DNA of 64,000 nt from Streptomyces sp. HB132 (GCF_016909575.1 NZ_JAFBGA010000002.1:62001-126000); one strand, 5' to 3'; positions 17,054 to 26,040 are shown, counted from the stretch's first letter. Translations and numbers: made by a program. Notes: generated by a model not told the origin, from the letters alone.

Positions 17054-18229
17054 CTAACGGCCTATTTCCGCACCTTCTCGACCCATCCTGGCCCGGTCGG
17101 CCGCGGCCGTGCCGTGGCTCCAGCCCTCGGCGTCCGTCGCCCCGCGCAGCCGCGTCGTGGTGGTTCTCGGGAACATCCGCTCGGCGGTCCCGGTGACGGC
17201 GACGTCCCGGGCCGCCAGGACCGGCAGCAGGGCACCGGCCTCAGCCCCGCGGTCCCCGGAGCCGTCTTCCGAGCCGGCCGCGGCCGTCACCCGCGCGGTG
17301 TCCGCCACGAGACGGCTGCCGAGCCGCTGGGCGTACGCCAGCAGGAAGGACTGACGGAAGGTCTTGGTCCGCTTGCGCCCGCCGGCCCGCTGCCCGGCCT
17401 CCGCACGCGTCATCGCGGCGGTGCCCTGCACCAGCAGCGAGGTGAAGAGCAGCTCGACGGCCTCCAGATCGGGCTCGAAGCCCACGACCGTGGTGAAACC
17501 GAGGTCGCTGTTCCACACGGCCCGGCAGCGGTTCGCCGAGGCGACGGAGTCGAGCAGGACCGCCTTCGCGCTCTCGTACGGGGCGTCGACACCGATCCGG
17601 ACGGCCCCCGGGGTATCGGCGCTGTGCGTCCGGGCCGCGAGGAGCGCCTCGTCGATGCTGTGCCGGGCCATCAGCTCCTGCGCCTTGGTGGTGAGCGCCT
17701 CGGCCTCCTCCGGGAAACCGGTCGCCTCCGCCTTGGTGAGCAGCGCCCGGATCCTCGTGAGCATGCGGGGTTCGCCGTGGGCCGGCGGCAGGTGGGGAGC
17801 ACCCGCCGCCGTGCCGGGCGGCGGCCCCACGGGCTCGATGACCGGGAGCCGCAGCAGCAGCCGGTACAGCTCGAGGAGCGCGGAGGCGTACGTGAAGCGG
17901 TCGGGCCGGTTGCGTGGCGCCGGGGCGGGCATCGCGGCGAGCTGCTCCGCCCAGCGTGCGGGCAGTCGGCCGTACCCCGCCGTCTCCGTGGTGATCAGGG
18001 CGGAGACGAGCGCGGCCCCGGCCTCGTCGAGCTCGTGCCGGACGGTCCGTACGACATCGGCGGGCTGCCAGCCGCGCGCCCAGGCCCGCCGCACGAACTC
18101 CTCGCCCCGGCGGTGCAGCTCCTCGTCGGCGGACGGGTCCGCGGCGAGGAGGGAGGCGCCGGTGTCCAGGCCCGCGTCACCGTCCGCGTACAGGGCCGCG
18201 GCACACGCCCGGTCGATCACCGATTCCAT
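17054..18229 (-). CDS. DUF2786 domain-containing protein
   Basis: Encodes 391 aa from ATG 18229, although the frame stays open upstream. The DUF2786 helix (residues ~180-220) reads TRIRALLTKAEATGFPEEAE and ends MARHSIDEAL. It is preceded by a helical N-terminal domain (MESVIDRACAAALYADGD...) and followed by a region with VLLDSVASANRCRAVWNSD and RKRTKTFRQSFLLAYAQRLG, the latter basic. The function of the family is unknown; phage and actinobacterial relatives exist. It ends 54 bp upstream of the FUSC start and begins 28 bp after the quinone-reductase stop, so it may be in an operon with the latter. Confidence 0.85.
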   Translation of the reverse strand: MESVIDRACAAALYADGDAGLDTGASLLAADPSADEELHRRGEEFVRRAWARGWQPADVVRTVRHELDEAGAALVSALITTETAGYGRLPARWAEQLAAMPAPAPRNRPDRFTYASALLELYRLLLRLPVIEPVGPPPGTAAGAPHLPPAHGEPRMLTRIRALLTKAEATGFPEEAEALTTKAQELMARHSIDEALLAARTHSADTPGAVRIGVDAPYESAKAVLLDSVASANRCRAVWNSDLGFTTVVGFEPDLEAVELLFTSLLVQGTAAMTRAEAGQRAGGRKRTKTFRQSFLLAYAQRLGSRLVADTARVTAAAGSEDGSGDRGAEAGALLPVLAARDVAVTGTAERMFPRTTTTRLRGATDAEGWSHGTAAADRARMGREGAEIGR

Positions 18230-18257
18230 CGGGCCAGGGTAGGCGCCGGCAGGGCAC

Positions 18258-19184
18258 TCACCGCTCCCCGGGGAGCAGGACGAGCTTGCCGCGCACGTGT
18301 CCGGCCTCGCTGAGCTCCTGGGCCCGCGCCGCCTCACGCAGCGGGAACGTGCGCTCCACGGGGATCCGCAAGCCGCCGACCGCCGCGGCCTCCGCGTACT
18401 CGGCGAGCCGCCTGCCCTCGTCCGGGAGGCTCCCGCCGCCCGCCGAGAAGGCCACCCCGTGGTGCGCCGCGTCCGGGTCCGCGATGGTGGTGATCCGGTC
18501 CGTGCCGCCACGCAGCTCCACCGAGTCGGCCAGCGCACCCTTCCCCGCCACGTCGAACACCGCGGCCACGCCCTGCGGCGCGGCCTCCCGCACCCGGTCC
18601 ACCAGCCCCTCCCCGTAGGCCACCGGAACAGCGCCGAGCACCCGCAGGTAGTCGTGGTTGGCCGGGGAGGCGGTCCCGACGACCGTGGCGCCCCGGGCGG
18701 CCGCCAGCTGGACGGCGGCCGAGCCGACGGCACCCGACGCCCCGTGCACCAGCAGGGTCTCGCCCGCGGCCACCGCGAGTTCGTCGAGCACCCGGGCGGC
18801 GGTCGCGGTCGCGACCGGCAGCGCGGCGGCCTCCGGCCAGCCCAGGGCCTCAGGCTTGGGCGCCACGGCTCCCACGTCGGCCAGGACGTATGCCGCGTAG
18901 GCGCCGGTCGTGCTCCGGCCGAGGACCTCGTCACCGACCGCGAACTCCGTGACGCCCCTGCCGGTCTCGTCGACGACCCCGGCGAACTCGCTGCCGGGTG
19001 TGGCGGGCAGCCGGGTGGGGAAAGCCGCCTCCATCCAGCCGTTGCGGATCTTGTGGTCGACCGGATTGACCCCGGCGGCCCTGACCTCCACACGGATCTG
19101 GCCGGGCCCGGCGTGCACGTCCTCGACCTGGGCCGGACGCAGGACGTCGGGGCCGCCGAACTCCTCGTACACGATCGCTTCCAT
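18258..19184 (-). CDS. NADPH:quinone reductase-like medium-chain dehydrogenase
   Basis: Encodes 308 aa. The ATG at 19184 follows GGAGGAGACGGTG. It is an MDR-superfamily enzyme of the zeta-crystallin/quinone-oxidoreductase branch: GroES-like N-terminal half with AAGVNPVDHKIRNG, then the Rossmann motif VHGASGAVGSAAVQLAAARG. Zinc-ligand cysteines are absent, in keeping with this branch. It probably reduces quinones or enones with NADPH; the natural substrate is unknown. It is divergent from the DNA polymerase gene with 131 bp between starts. Confidence 0.92.
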   Translation of the reverse strand: MEAIVYEEFGGPDVLRPAQVEDVHAGPGQIRVEVRAAGVNPVDHKIRNGWMEAAFPTRLPATPGSEFAGVVDETGRGVTEFAVGDEVLGRSTTGAYAAYVLADVGAVAPKPEALGWPEAAALPVATATAARVLDELAVAAGETLLVHGASGAVGSAAVQLAAARGATVVGTASPANHDYLRVLGAVPVAYGEGLVDRVREAAPQGVAAVFDVAGKGALADSVELRGGTDRITTIADPDAAHHGVAFSAGGGSLPDEGRRLAEYAEAAAVGGLRIPVERTFPLREAARAQELSEAGHVRGKLVLLPGER

Positions 19185-19315
19185 CACCGTCTCCTCCTCC
19201 GCCGCCGCGTTGCCGGTACGCGCCCGCGCACCTCACTCCGATCCTCGCGGCAGTCGGGCGCGCCCGCCCGGCGGGAGGGACTGGCGCTGTCAGTGCCGGG
19301 TGCAAGACTCGGCCC

Positions 19316-21022
19316 ATGACCGATCGTTGGGCTCTGGGCATCGCGGAAGGGGGCGGCGCACTCCTCGTGCGGCTGACGCGCGACGGCCTGCCCGCCGGCC
19401 CCGTCCTGACCGAACCCGACCTCGTCGAGTCCGTCCGCTCCCGTCCCGAGGTGACCCGCTGGGTCTGGCGTTCGACCACCGGGATCTACCCCCGGCTGCT
19501 CACGGCGGGTGTCCGGGTCGAGCGGTGCTACGACATCGAGGCGGCCGAGCTTCTGCTGCTCGGCCACGAGGGGCGGCTCGGGGAGCCCCGTTCCGCCGCG
19601 GCGGCCTGGGCCCGGCTGCGCGACGCGCCCGTACCCCCTGATCCGCCACCGCGGTCGGCGGAGCGCGGCTCCCAGTCCTCCCTCTTCGAACCTCACTCCG
19701 GCACGGACCTGCCCTTCGAGGCGCTCCTCGAGGTCTACGCGGAGCAGCTGCGCCGCCACGACGCGGCGGAGCACCCGGGCAGGATGCGGCTGCTCACCGC
19801 CGCCGAGTCCGCGGGCATGCTGGTCGCCGCCGAGATGAACAGGTCCGGGCTCCCCTGGCGGGCCGACGTGCACCGCGAGGTGCTGAACGACCTGCTCGGC
19901 GAGCGCTACGCGGGCGGGGGCGAGCCCCGCAGGCTGGCCGAGGCGGCGGACGAGGTGTCGGCGGCGTTCGGGAGACGGGTGCGGCCCGACCTGCCCGCCG
20001 ATGTGGTGAGGGCGTTCGCGCAGGCCGGGATCAAGGTGAAGTCGACCCGCCGGTGGGAGCTGGAGGAGCTCGACCACCCGGCGGTGGAGCCGCTGATCCG
20101 CTACAAGAAGCTGTACCGTGTCTGGACGGCACACGGCTGGAGCTGGCTCCAGGACTGGGTGCGCGAGGGCCGCTTCCGCCCCGAGTACCAGCCGGGAGGC
20201 ACGGTCAGCGGGCGCTGGACGACCAACGGCGGCGGGGCGCTCCAGATCCCCAAGGTGATACGCCAGGCGGTCGTCGCCGACGAGGGCTGGCGCCTGGTGG
20301 TTGCCGACGCCGACCAGATGGAGCCGCGCGTGCTGGCCGCGATCTCCCGTGACCGGGGTCTGATGGACGTGGCCGGACACGAGGGCGACCTCTACAAGGC
20401 GCTGTCCGACCGCGCGTTCCAGGGTGACCGCGACCACGCCAAGCTGGCACTGCTGGGCGCGATCTACGGGCAGACCTCGGGCGACGGCCTGAAGAACCTG
20501 GCGGCACTGCGGCGGCGGTTCCCGCATGCCGTCGCCTACGTCGACGACGCGGCGAAGGCCGGCGAGGAGGGCCGCCTCGTCCGCACCTGGCTGGGCCGGA
20601 CGAGCCCGCCCGCCGCGAGGGCCGGCGAGGACGAGGAGGCGGGCATCCCGCAGGAGAGCGAGGGGACGCCGGCCGACGAAGGCACCGGCACGTACGGATT
20701 CACCCCGGGGTACGCCTCGTCGAATGCCCGGGCGCGGGGCCGCTTCACCCGCAACTTCGTGGTCCAGGGCAGCGCCGCGGACTGGGCCCTGCTGCTCCTG
20801 GCGGCGCTGCGGCGGACGCTCACCGCCGGGGGGATGCGCGCTGAGCTGGTGTTCTTCCAGCACGACGAGGTGATCGTGCACTGCCCGGCCGACGAGGCAC
20901 CTGCGGTGGTGGAGGCGATCCGCGCTGCCGGGGAGCTGGCCGGCCGGGTCGCGTTCGGGGAGACGCCGGTGCGGTTCCCTTTCAGCGCGGCGGTCGTCGA
21001 GCGCTATTCGGACGCCAAGTGA
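19316..21022 (+). CDS. Bifunctional 3'-5' exonuclease/DNA polymerase, family A (second PolA-like enzyme)
   Basis: Encodes 568 aa, without a 5' nuclease domain. Residues ~1-180 correspond to a divergent exonuclease-like region. The polymerase domain has motif A VVADADQMEPRVLAAISRD (canonical DYSQIELR altered to DADQMEPR), motif B RDHAKLALLGAIYGQTSGDG and motif C VFFQHDEVIVHCP with the catalytic His-Asp-Glu. The catalytic aspartates are kept while the Ile-Glu of motif A are replaced by Met-Glu, which may alter ribose discrimination. Streptomyces carry this in addition to true PolA; a role in DNA repair is an inference. The gene is flanked by unrelated single genes. Confidence 0.92.
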   Translation: MTDRWALGIAEGGGALLVRLTRDGLPAGPVLTEPDLVESVRSRPEVTRWVWRSTTGIYPRLLTAGVRVERCYDIEAAELLLLGHEGRLGEPRSAAAAWARLRDAPVPPDPPPRSAERGSQSSLFEPHSGTDLPFEALLEVYAEQLRRHDAAEHPGRMRLLTAAESAGMLVAAEMNRSGLPWRADVHREVLNDLLGERYAGGGEPRRLAEAADEVSAAFGRRVRPDLPADVVRAFAQAGIKVKSTRRWELEELDHPAVEPLIRYKKLYRVWTAHGWSWLQDWVREGRFRPEYQPGGTVSGRWTTNGGGALQIPKVIRQAVVADEGWRLVVADADQMEPRVLAAISRDRGLMDVAGHEGDLYKALSDRAFQGDRDHAKLALLGAIYGQTSGDGLKNLAALRRRFPHAVAYVDDAAKAGEEGRLVRTWLGRTSPPAARAGEDEEAGIPQESEGTPADEGTGTYGFTPGYASSNARARGRFTRNFVVQGSAADWALLLLAALRRTLTAGGMRAELVFFQHDEVIVHCPADEAPAVVEAIRAAGELAGRVAFGETPVRFPFSAAVVERYSDAK

Positions 21023-21142
21023 ACCGTCCACCGCGGACCATGACGGTGTGCGGACCGGGACGCCCCGCCCAGGTCAGGACATGTGCCCGGCGCGCCCCGC
21101 GGCCGTAGCGGGGTGGGTGCGGCGCCGCTATAGGCTCCGGCC

Positions 21143-22198
21143 ATGGCGACGCACGAGCACGAGATCACCGAGCCCGTCGACCTCTGCCTGCCCGACGGCA
21201 GTCTGAACCCGGCAGCCGTCGGCTGGTCCAGGAAGCCGCAGCACCGGGCCAATCTGCGCGGCTGGGGCCGGACGAAGCGCTGGGAGCACTGGTGCGTGAC
21301 CACGCCGACCCATCTGGTGGCCCTGACCGTCAGCGACCTCGACTTCCTGGCGCTGAACACGGTCTACGTGCTCGAATTCGGCCCGGGCGGCCGTGAGTTC
21401 GAGTGCTCCTCGATCATCCCCGCCGGCCGGGGCGTCCGGCTGCCCGACACCATTGCCGGGGCGCCAGGCTCAAAGGACGTGGTCGTCGGCCCCGCCCGGC
21501 CGAGCGGGGGCAGGGTACGCGTCGAGATCCGCGACGAGAACGCCGGAACACGGCTGCGGGCCCGCTGCCTGACGCCGGAGCGACTCCCGCTGGAGGTCGG
21601 CCTCCTGGTGGCGCGGCCGGAAGGCCACGAATCGCTCTCCGTGGTCGTGCCGTGGAACGAACGGCGTTTCCAGTACACCTCCAAGCACACCGCCCTCCCC
21701 GCCTCCGGCAGGGTGCGCATCGGCGGCGAGATCGTGAAGTTCGGCGGGGAGGAGAACGACACCTGGGCCGTCCTGGACCACGGCCGCGGGCGCTGGCCGC
21801 GTACGGTCGACTGGAACTGGGGCGCCGCGTCCGGCCGTACGGACGGGCGCACGGTCGGCCTCCAGTTCGGCGGACGCTGGACCGAGGGCACCGGCTCCAC
21901 CGAGAACGGCCTCTGCGTCGACGGCCGTCTCACCAAGATCGGTGAGGAGTTGGACTGGCAGTGGTCCGTCACCGACCCGCTGGCGCCCTGGACCCTCCGT
22001 GCGCCCTCGTCCGGACAGGTGGACCTGACGTTCACGCCCTTCCACAACCGGTCCGTACACACGGATGTTGGCCTGGTCGCGAACCGTACCGACCAGCGCT
22101 TCGGCCACTACGACGGCCGGATCCGCACGGACGACGGCGACGAGATCGCCGTGGAACACCTGCTGGGCTGGGCCGAGGATGTTCACATGCGCTGGTGA
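21143..22198 (+). CDS. DUF2804 family protein
   Basis: Encodes 351 aa starting MATHEHEITEPVDLCLPDG. It shows the DUF2804 pattern: WSRKPQHRANLRGWGRTKRW, CVTTPTHLVALTVSDLDF, then late motifs WNWGAASGRTDGRTVGLQFGG and LTFTPFHNRSVHTDVG. The fold resembles the lipocalin-like tandem barrels of the DUF2804/AttH group (recalled, uncertain), which would fit binding of a lipid-like ligand. There is no signal peptide or membrane segment. It ends 37 bp before the kinase-like gene, so co-transcription is likely. The function is not established. Confidence 0.85.
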   Translation: MATHEHEITEPVDLCLPDGSLNPAAVGWSRKPQHRANLRGWGRTKRWEHWCVTTPTHLVALTVSDLDFLALNTVYVLEFGPGGREFECSSIIPAGRGVRLPDTIAGAPGSKDVVVGPARPSGGRVRVEIRDENAGTRLRARCLTPERLPLEVGLLVARPEGHESLSVVVPWNERRFQYTSKHTALPASGRVRIGGEIVKFGGEENDTWAVLDHGRGRWPRTVDWNWGAASGRTDGRTVGLQFGGRWTEGTGSTENGLCVDGRLTKIGEELDWQWSVTDPLAPWTLRAPSSGQVDLTFTPFHNRSVHTDVGLVANRTDQRFGHYDGRIRTDDGDEIAVEHLLGWAEDVHMRW

Positions 22199-22235
22199 CT
22201 CCCCCGGGTGGTGCCGCGCGGGTAGGTTCTCCCCC

Positions 22236-22943
22236 ATGCATATAGGCCCGCTCCTGGGATCGGGACGCACCGCCGACGTGTACGCACTCGACGGCCCCTG
22301 GGTCCTGCGCCGTTACCGCCCCGGCATCGACTCCGCCGGTGAGCTGGCCGTGATGTCGTACCTGTCGGCTTCGGGCTTCCCGGTCCCGCGCATCGGGCCG
22401 CCGGCCGAGGACGCGCTGCCCACGGACCTGGTGGTGCAGCGGCTGACCGGCCCGACGCTGGCCGAGGCGCTGCTGGCGGGAACGGTGACCGCGGACGAGG
22501 GCGCGGACCTGCTGGCGCGGCTCCTGCGGGAGCTCCACGCGATCCCGCCCCGGCTCTCCCAGGACCCCGAGGACCGGATCCTGCACCTGGGTCTGCACCC
22601 GGAGAACGTGACCCTGACACCCGAGGGCGCCACGGTCACCGACTGGCTGACGGCCGGCGAGGGGCCGCCCGCGCTGGACCGGGCCATGACCTCGCTGATC
22701 CTGGCCCAGGTGGCCCTCGATCTGTCGTCTTCCGACGCCGGTGAGCAGGCCCGGGGACTGCTGGCGGCACTGCTCCCCCGCTTCACGGGCGACGGAGGCG
22801 TGCCCGCCGACGCACTCGCCGGCGCCACCGCCCTGCGCGCGGCGGACCCGCAGTACACCGCGCACGGGACGGCGGCGCCGGACGAGGCCGCGGATCTGGT
22901 CGCGTCACTGTCGGGCCGGGGCCCCGCTCACTCCCGCAGATAG
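22236..22943 (+). CDS. Small phosphotransferase/kinase-like protein (APH superfamily)
   Basis: Encodes 235 aa from ATG 22236 (MHIGPLLGSGRTADVYALDG). The N-lobe has a glycine-rich loop LGSGRTADVYAL and VLRRYRPG; the central region has PTDLVVQRLTGPTLAEALLAG and LLRELHAIP. The catalytic loop is replaced by ILHLGLHPENVTLTPEGATVTDW: HLGLHPENV stands for HGDLHPGNV, with the catalytic Asp changed to Gly or Leu, and VTDW stands for the metal-binding IDW. Kinase activity is therefore uncertain. It may be a pseudokinase or act on a small molecule. It follows the DUF2804 gene closely. Confidence 0.8.
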   Translation: MHIGPLLGSGRTADVYALDGPWVLRRYRPGIDSAGELAVMSYLSASGFPVPRIGPPAEDALPTDLVVQRLTGPTLAEALLAGTVTADEGADLLARLLRELHAIPPRLSQDPEDRILHLGLHPENVTLTPEGATVTDWLTAGEGPPALDRAMTSLILAQVALDLSSSDAGEQARGLLAALLPRFTGDGGVPADALAGATALRAADPQYTAHGTAAPDEAADLVASLSGRGPAHSRR

Positions 22944-23104
22944 GCCGGCACGGTGAGGACCCGGCGGTTGGTCGCGTCGGTCAGGGAGAGGTCCTGCTCG
23001 GTCAGGATCGAGCCGAAGTGCTTGCCGACCGCGCCCTCACCGACCGTGAGCGCCTAGGCGACGAAAGCGTTCGAGCGGCCCTCCGCCATCAGGACCGCGT
23101 CGCT
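22928..23104 (-). pseudogene. 3' remnant of an unidentified gene interrupted by TAG
   Basis: On the minus strand a frame with near-perfect G/C-ending codons runs to a TGA at 22928-22930. It is broken by TAG at 23054-23056. Downstream of the TAG it reads ALTVGEGAVGKHFGSILT and ends RRVLTVPAYLRE; upstream it reads GSDAVLMAEGRSNAFVA. No credible start or N-terminal domain is visible, and codon bias fades above about 23104. The last 16 bp overlap the end of the kinase-like gene. I do not recognise the family. Either a pseudogene tail or a sequencing error in a short gene would explain this. Confidence 0.5.
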
Positions 23105-23385
23105 GCCGAGCGGGGCACCGGGGCGCGGACGGGCGGTGAGTCCCCCGGTCCTCCGGGCCCGTCCGGCGGACGGCTCCCGCGCCTTCCGGCCGCTTACGGT
23201 GCGAGGCCCTCGCCCGGGAGCCATGGCGCCTCCCGGGCGGGCCGTCCTGCGTCCAGCGCCGCGGCACGGTCGAAGCCCGTCACGCGGAGCGTCCATCAGG
23301 CGCGCGGGCTCGAGCAGAGCAGTGGCGTACGCGAAGACGGTGTCGTGCCGTCCACACCCAGCGGCCTCGACCGGTCGCGGACTGC

Positions 23386-24603
23386 CTACCGCAGGGTGCT
23401 GCCGGGGGTGCGGTCCGCTTCCTGCGCGACGTCGAGAAGGACCTGGCTGGTGTAGCGGAACTCCTCCAGAAGCCGAGTCGCCTCGGTGACGAGAATGCCG
23501 TACGGCGCAGAGGGGTCGGCGAGGGACAGGGACAGCCGGTGGGTCTCCTCGACCACCTCGTCCCTGCGCGCCTCGGCCTCGTCGGTGAGCCGCTCCAGCC
23601 GTTTCGCCTGCGGAAGCAGCGTGGTCTCGTCCAGCGTCGTGAGCACCTCGGCCACCGCGCCGACGGATTCCAGGAAGGCCGCGTACCGCTGCAGGAACGG
23701 CCGCCGGGCCTCGTCCTCCGCACGGGACCGGTCGAGGCCGCGGGTGAGAGCGGCCACCTGATAGAGCGTGCGCTCCAGGGCGCCGAGCACGATCTCGTAA
23801 CCCTGGAAGCCCGGGTGCCTCCGATGGCGGCGCAGCAGACGCCGTGGGTTCAGCAGGGCGCTCTCCTTGGCGGTCCGGAGCCCCGACCTCGCCTGCCCGA
23901 TCATCTCCCCGGTGCGTGCCGCGCGGGCCCGCCACCTGCCCGTGGTGTCCTCGTCGGGCACCCCCTCGGCGAGCACGGGATGTATGTCGGCGAGCAGACC
24001 GTGGAGGGTGTGGGCGAGGCTGCGGATGCCGTACTCGGCGCTGCGGTGACGCAGCGGCGGGGCCACGAGGACGTTGACGGCTGTCCCGATCGCACTGCCG
24101 ATGAGGACCAGCAGGACGATCTCTCCGAGGGCGCGCAGCCGCTGGGCGTCCCCGGACGCCGAGGTGTAGGTCGAGAAGGCGAAGAAGGCGGCGGTGGCGA
24201 CCTGCGGTCCCTGGACACCGAGGACGTGCCAGCGCCCGATCGTCAGGGCGATGAGGGCGACGAGCAGGAAGGTCAGCAGGTCGGGGCCGGCGAGGAAGCC
24301 GAGAGCGGCCTGCACCAGGACCCCGGCGACGACGGCTCCGACGTAGCGAAGCGACTGGACGACCGAACGGTAGACGGTCACCTGCATCATCAGCACCGCG
24401 GAGAAGGGGGCGAACGCCGGCGACCGGGCTTCGAGGACGTCGTTGGAGATCAGCCAGGCCAGAGTGGCGGCGAGTGTGCTCTTCGCGATGACCAGCAGGG
24501 TGTCGCGCTCGTCCCCTGAGGAGGAGAGGGCCTGCCGCCACCACTGTGCGACGGCGGCGAACCGTCCCGTGCCCGTCCGCTCGGTCGTCGTTCCTCCGGT
24601 CAT
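23386..24603 (-). CDS. Aromatic acid exporter family (FUSC/ArAE) membrane protein
   Basis: Encodes 405 aa from ATG 24603, with GCGGGG upstream; the frame continues further upstream without coding character. Six or so hydrophobic segments at ~45-185 (STLAATLAWLISNDVLEARS, APFSAVLMMQVTVYRSVVQSLRY) are followed by a helical cytosolic domain rich in Arg/Glu (residues 190-405). This is the one-module version of the 692-aa FUSC protein encoded at 14921-16999. It probably exports small aromatic or amphipathic acids; the substrate is unknown. A broken gene lies downstream, and upstream is a 628-bp stretch without a gene. Confidence 0.88.
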   Translation of the reverse strand: MTGGTTTERTGTGRFAAVAQWWRQALSSSGDERDTLLVIAKSTLAATLAWLISNDVLEARSPAFAPFSAVLMMQVTVYRSVVQSLRYVGAVVAGVLVQAALGFLAGPDLLTFLLVALIALTIGRWHVLGVQGPQVATAAFFAFSTYTSASGDAQRLRALGEIVLLVLIGSAIGTAVNVLVAPPLRHRSAEYGIRSLAHTLHGLLADIHPVLAEGVPDEDTTGRWRARAARTGEMIGQARSGLRTAKESALLNPRRLLRRHRRHPGFQGYEIVLGALERTLYQVAALTRGLDRSRAEDEARRPFLQRYAAFLESVGAVAEVLTTLDETTLLPQAKRLERLTDEAEARRDEVVEETHRLSLSLADPSAPYGILVTEATRLLEEFRYTSQVLLDVAQEADRTPGSTLR

Positions 24604-25231
24604 CAGTCCCCGCAACCTCCCGCTCCGATCCCGCTGTCCACACGCGCGGTTCCTCGTCGGCCCGCCGCATCCCTGGTGGCGGGATACCCCACGGCCCGGT
24701 AAAACGGCGGCGTGACCGCCCGCGCTCCACTCCCGTGCCCGGCGACACCTGATTGAAGCGAATCCGCGAGAAACGCCGGGCCTCCCCCGCCGGGGGCCGC
24801 CCTCGCAATCTGCCGGGTGCCCATGGGCTGTTCCGCGTGGCGGGGCGAAACGGCGCAGCGCACGCGTACGACTCCCGCCCTCCCGGCACCCCTGACGGCG
24901 TTCGTCGGCCGGGTGCGGGACGCGGTGAACTCGCCGCGGCTCCGAAGACGCGTCGGCAGGTGACCGCGGTCGGTCCGGGTCGCGTGGGCAGGACGCGGCC
25001 CGCGCCGGCGGTGCCGGCGGCAGGCCACGGTGGTCACAGCCTCTCCCGGCGGAGGTATGGAGCGTTTCCGTGCCGGCCCCGAAATCGTCCACGGATAAAG
25101 GGCCCGTGACCGTCCGGTACTCACGACACCGGGATCCACGCACGACGGCCACGCCTGACGAAGCCGATTGCCCCCCATCTCAGGCAAGCTGTTCCTGTCG
25201 TTGATGTGTCCCAGCTCACCGAGGAGCCGTC
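24604..25231. other. 628-bp intergenic stretch, no gene supported
   Basis: Open frames here have no clear codon bias, ribosome site or family motif. The segment must contain the promoters of the divergent ArAE exporter (minus) and isochorismatase-like gene (plus). No strong hairpin or repeat was seen. Confidence 0.5.
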
Positions 25232-25846
25232 ATGTCCGAGACCTTCCGCCTCGACCCGGCGAAGACCGCACTCGTCCTGATCGAGTACCAGAACGACTTC
25301 ACCAGCGAGGGCGGTGCGCTCAACAGCGCCGTGTCCGGGGTGATGGAGAAGACCGGCATGCTCGCGAACACCGTGGCCCTGGTCGAAGCCGCGCGCGCCG
25401 CGGGAGTCACCATCATGCACGCGCCCATCACCTTCGCCCCCGGTTACGGCGAGCTCTCACGGACCCCGTACGGCATCCTCAAGGGGGTCGTGGACGGCTC
25501 GGCCTTCGTCAAGAACACCTGGGGCGCCGCGATCGTGGACGACCTCGCACCGGCCGAGGGCGACATCGTGATCGAGGGCAAGCGCGGCCTCGACACCTTC
25601 GCGAGCACGAACCTCGACTTCATCCTGCGGAACAAGGGAATCGACACGATCGTCCTCGGAGGCTTCCTCACCAACTGCTGTGTCGAGTCGACGATGCGCA
25701 CCGGGTACGAGAACGGATTCCGGGTCGTCACCCTGCCGGACTGCGTCGCCGCCACCTCCCAGGAGGAACACGAGAACGCGATCACCTACGACTACCCCAT
25801 GTTCTCGATCCCCATGACGTCCGCCGACGTCATCGCCGCCCTCTGA
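25232..25846 (+). CDS. Isochorismatase family cysteine hydrolase
   Basis: Encodes 204 aa from an ATG with GAGGAG upstream. The catalytic triad of the family is visible: Asp in LIEYQNDF, Lys in VIEGKRGLDTF, and the nucleophile Cys in GGFLTNCCVESTMRTGYENG, with the preceding cis-peptide-type loop. Members hydrolyse amides (nicotinamidase, carbamoylases) or the isochorismate vinyl ether; the exact reaction is unknown. It stands alone and is followed by a strong hairpin terminator and then the oppositely transcribed tRNA-Thr. Confidence 0.93.
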   Translation: MSETFRLDPAKTALVLIEYQNDFTSEGGALNSAVSGVMEKTGMLANTVALVEAARAAGVTIMHAPITFAPGYGELSRTPYGILKGVVDGSAFVKNTWGAAIVDDLAPAEGDIVIEGKRGLDTFASTNLDFILRNKGIDTIVLGGFLTNCCVESTMRTGYENGFRVVTLPDCVAATSQEEHENAITYDYPMFSIPMTSADVIAAL

Positions 25847-25871
25847 CAGCACGCGACGGCTGTACCGAGCC

Positions 25872-25899
25872 TCCGTCGGCCGCCCCGGCGGCCGACGGA
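25872..25899 (+). terminator. Hairpin terminator after isochorismatase-like gene
   Basis: Arms TCCGTCGGCCGCC (25872-25884) and GGCGGCCGACGGA (25887-25899) are perfectly complementary with a minimal loop, 26 bp after the stop codon. Confidence 0.8.
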
Positions 25900-25920
25900 A
25901 CCCCTCGTCTGGACCCGGAC

Positions 25921-25960
25921 ATAGAAAAACCCCAGGTCACGGCGAGTGAGTCCTGGGGTT
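25921..25960 (-). terminator. Intrinsic terminator of tRNA-Thr
   Basis: On the minus strand, a stem of AACCCCAGG/CCTGGGGTT (25952-25960 with 25928-25936) with a nested TCAC/GTGA stem is followed by TTTTTCTAT. This is one of the few U-tract terminators in the window. It begins 6 bp past the tRNA 3' end. Confidence 0.85.
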
Positions 25961-25966
25961 CATCCG

Positions 25967-26040
25967 AGCCGCCTTCGGGATTCGAACCCGAGACCTACGC
26001 ATTACGAGTGCGTTGCTCTGGCCAACTGAGCTAAGGCGGC
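25967..26040 (-). tRNA. tRNA-Thr (anticodon CGU)
   Basis: A 74-nt cloverleaf on the minus strand. The 7-bp acceptor stem is GCCGCCT/AGGCGGC, the D-arm begins TAGCTCAGTTGG, and the anticodon stem ACGCA/TGCGT closes the loop CTCGTAA (anticodon CGT, reads ACG). The T-arm is GGGTTCGAATCCC with intact stem. CCA is not encoded. I found no integrase, and no direct repeat of its 3' end was noticed. Confidence 0.96.

Noticed and set aside
24603..25187. 194-codon minus-strand frame upstream of the ArAE exporter
   Set aside because: Codon usage and composition look random (Arg/Pro/Ala-rich), and there is no ribosome site or domain.
25967..26040. tRNA-Thr as an integration site of a mobile element
   Set aside because: No integrase, excisionase or repeat of the tRNA 3' end was noticed, and flanking genes are ordinary core genes.
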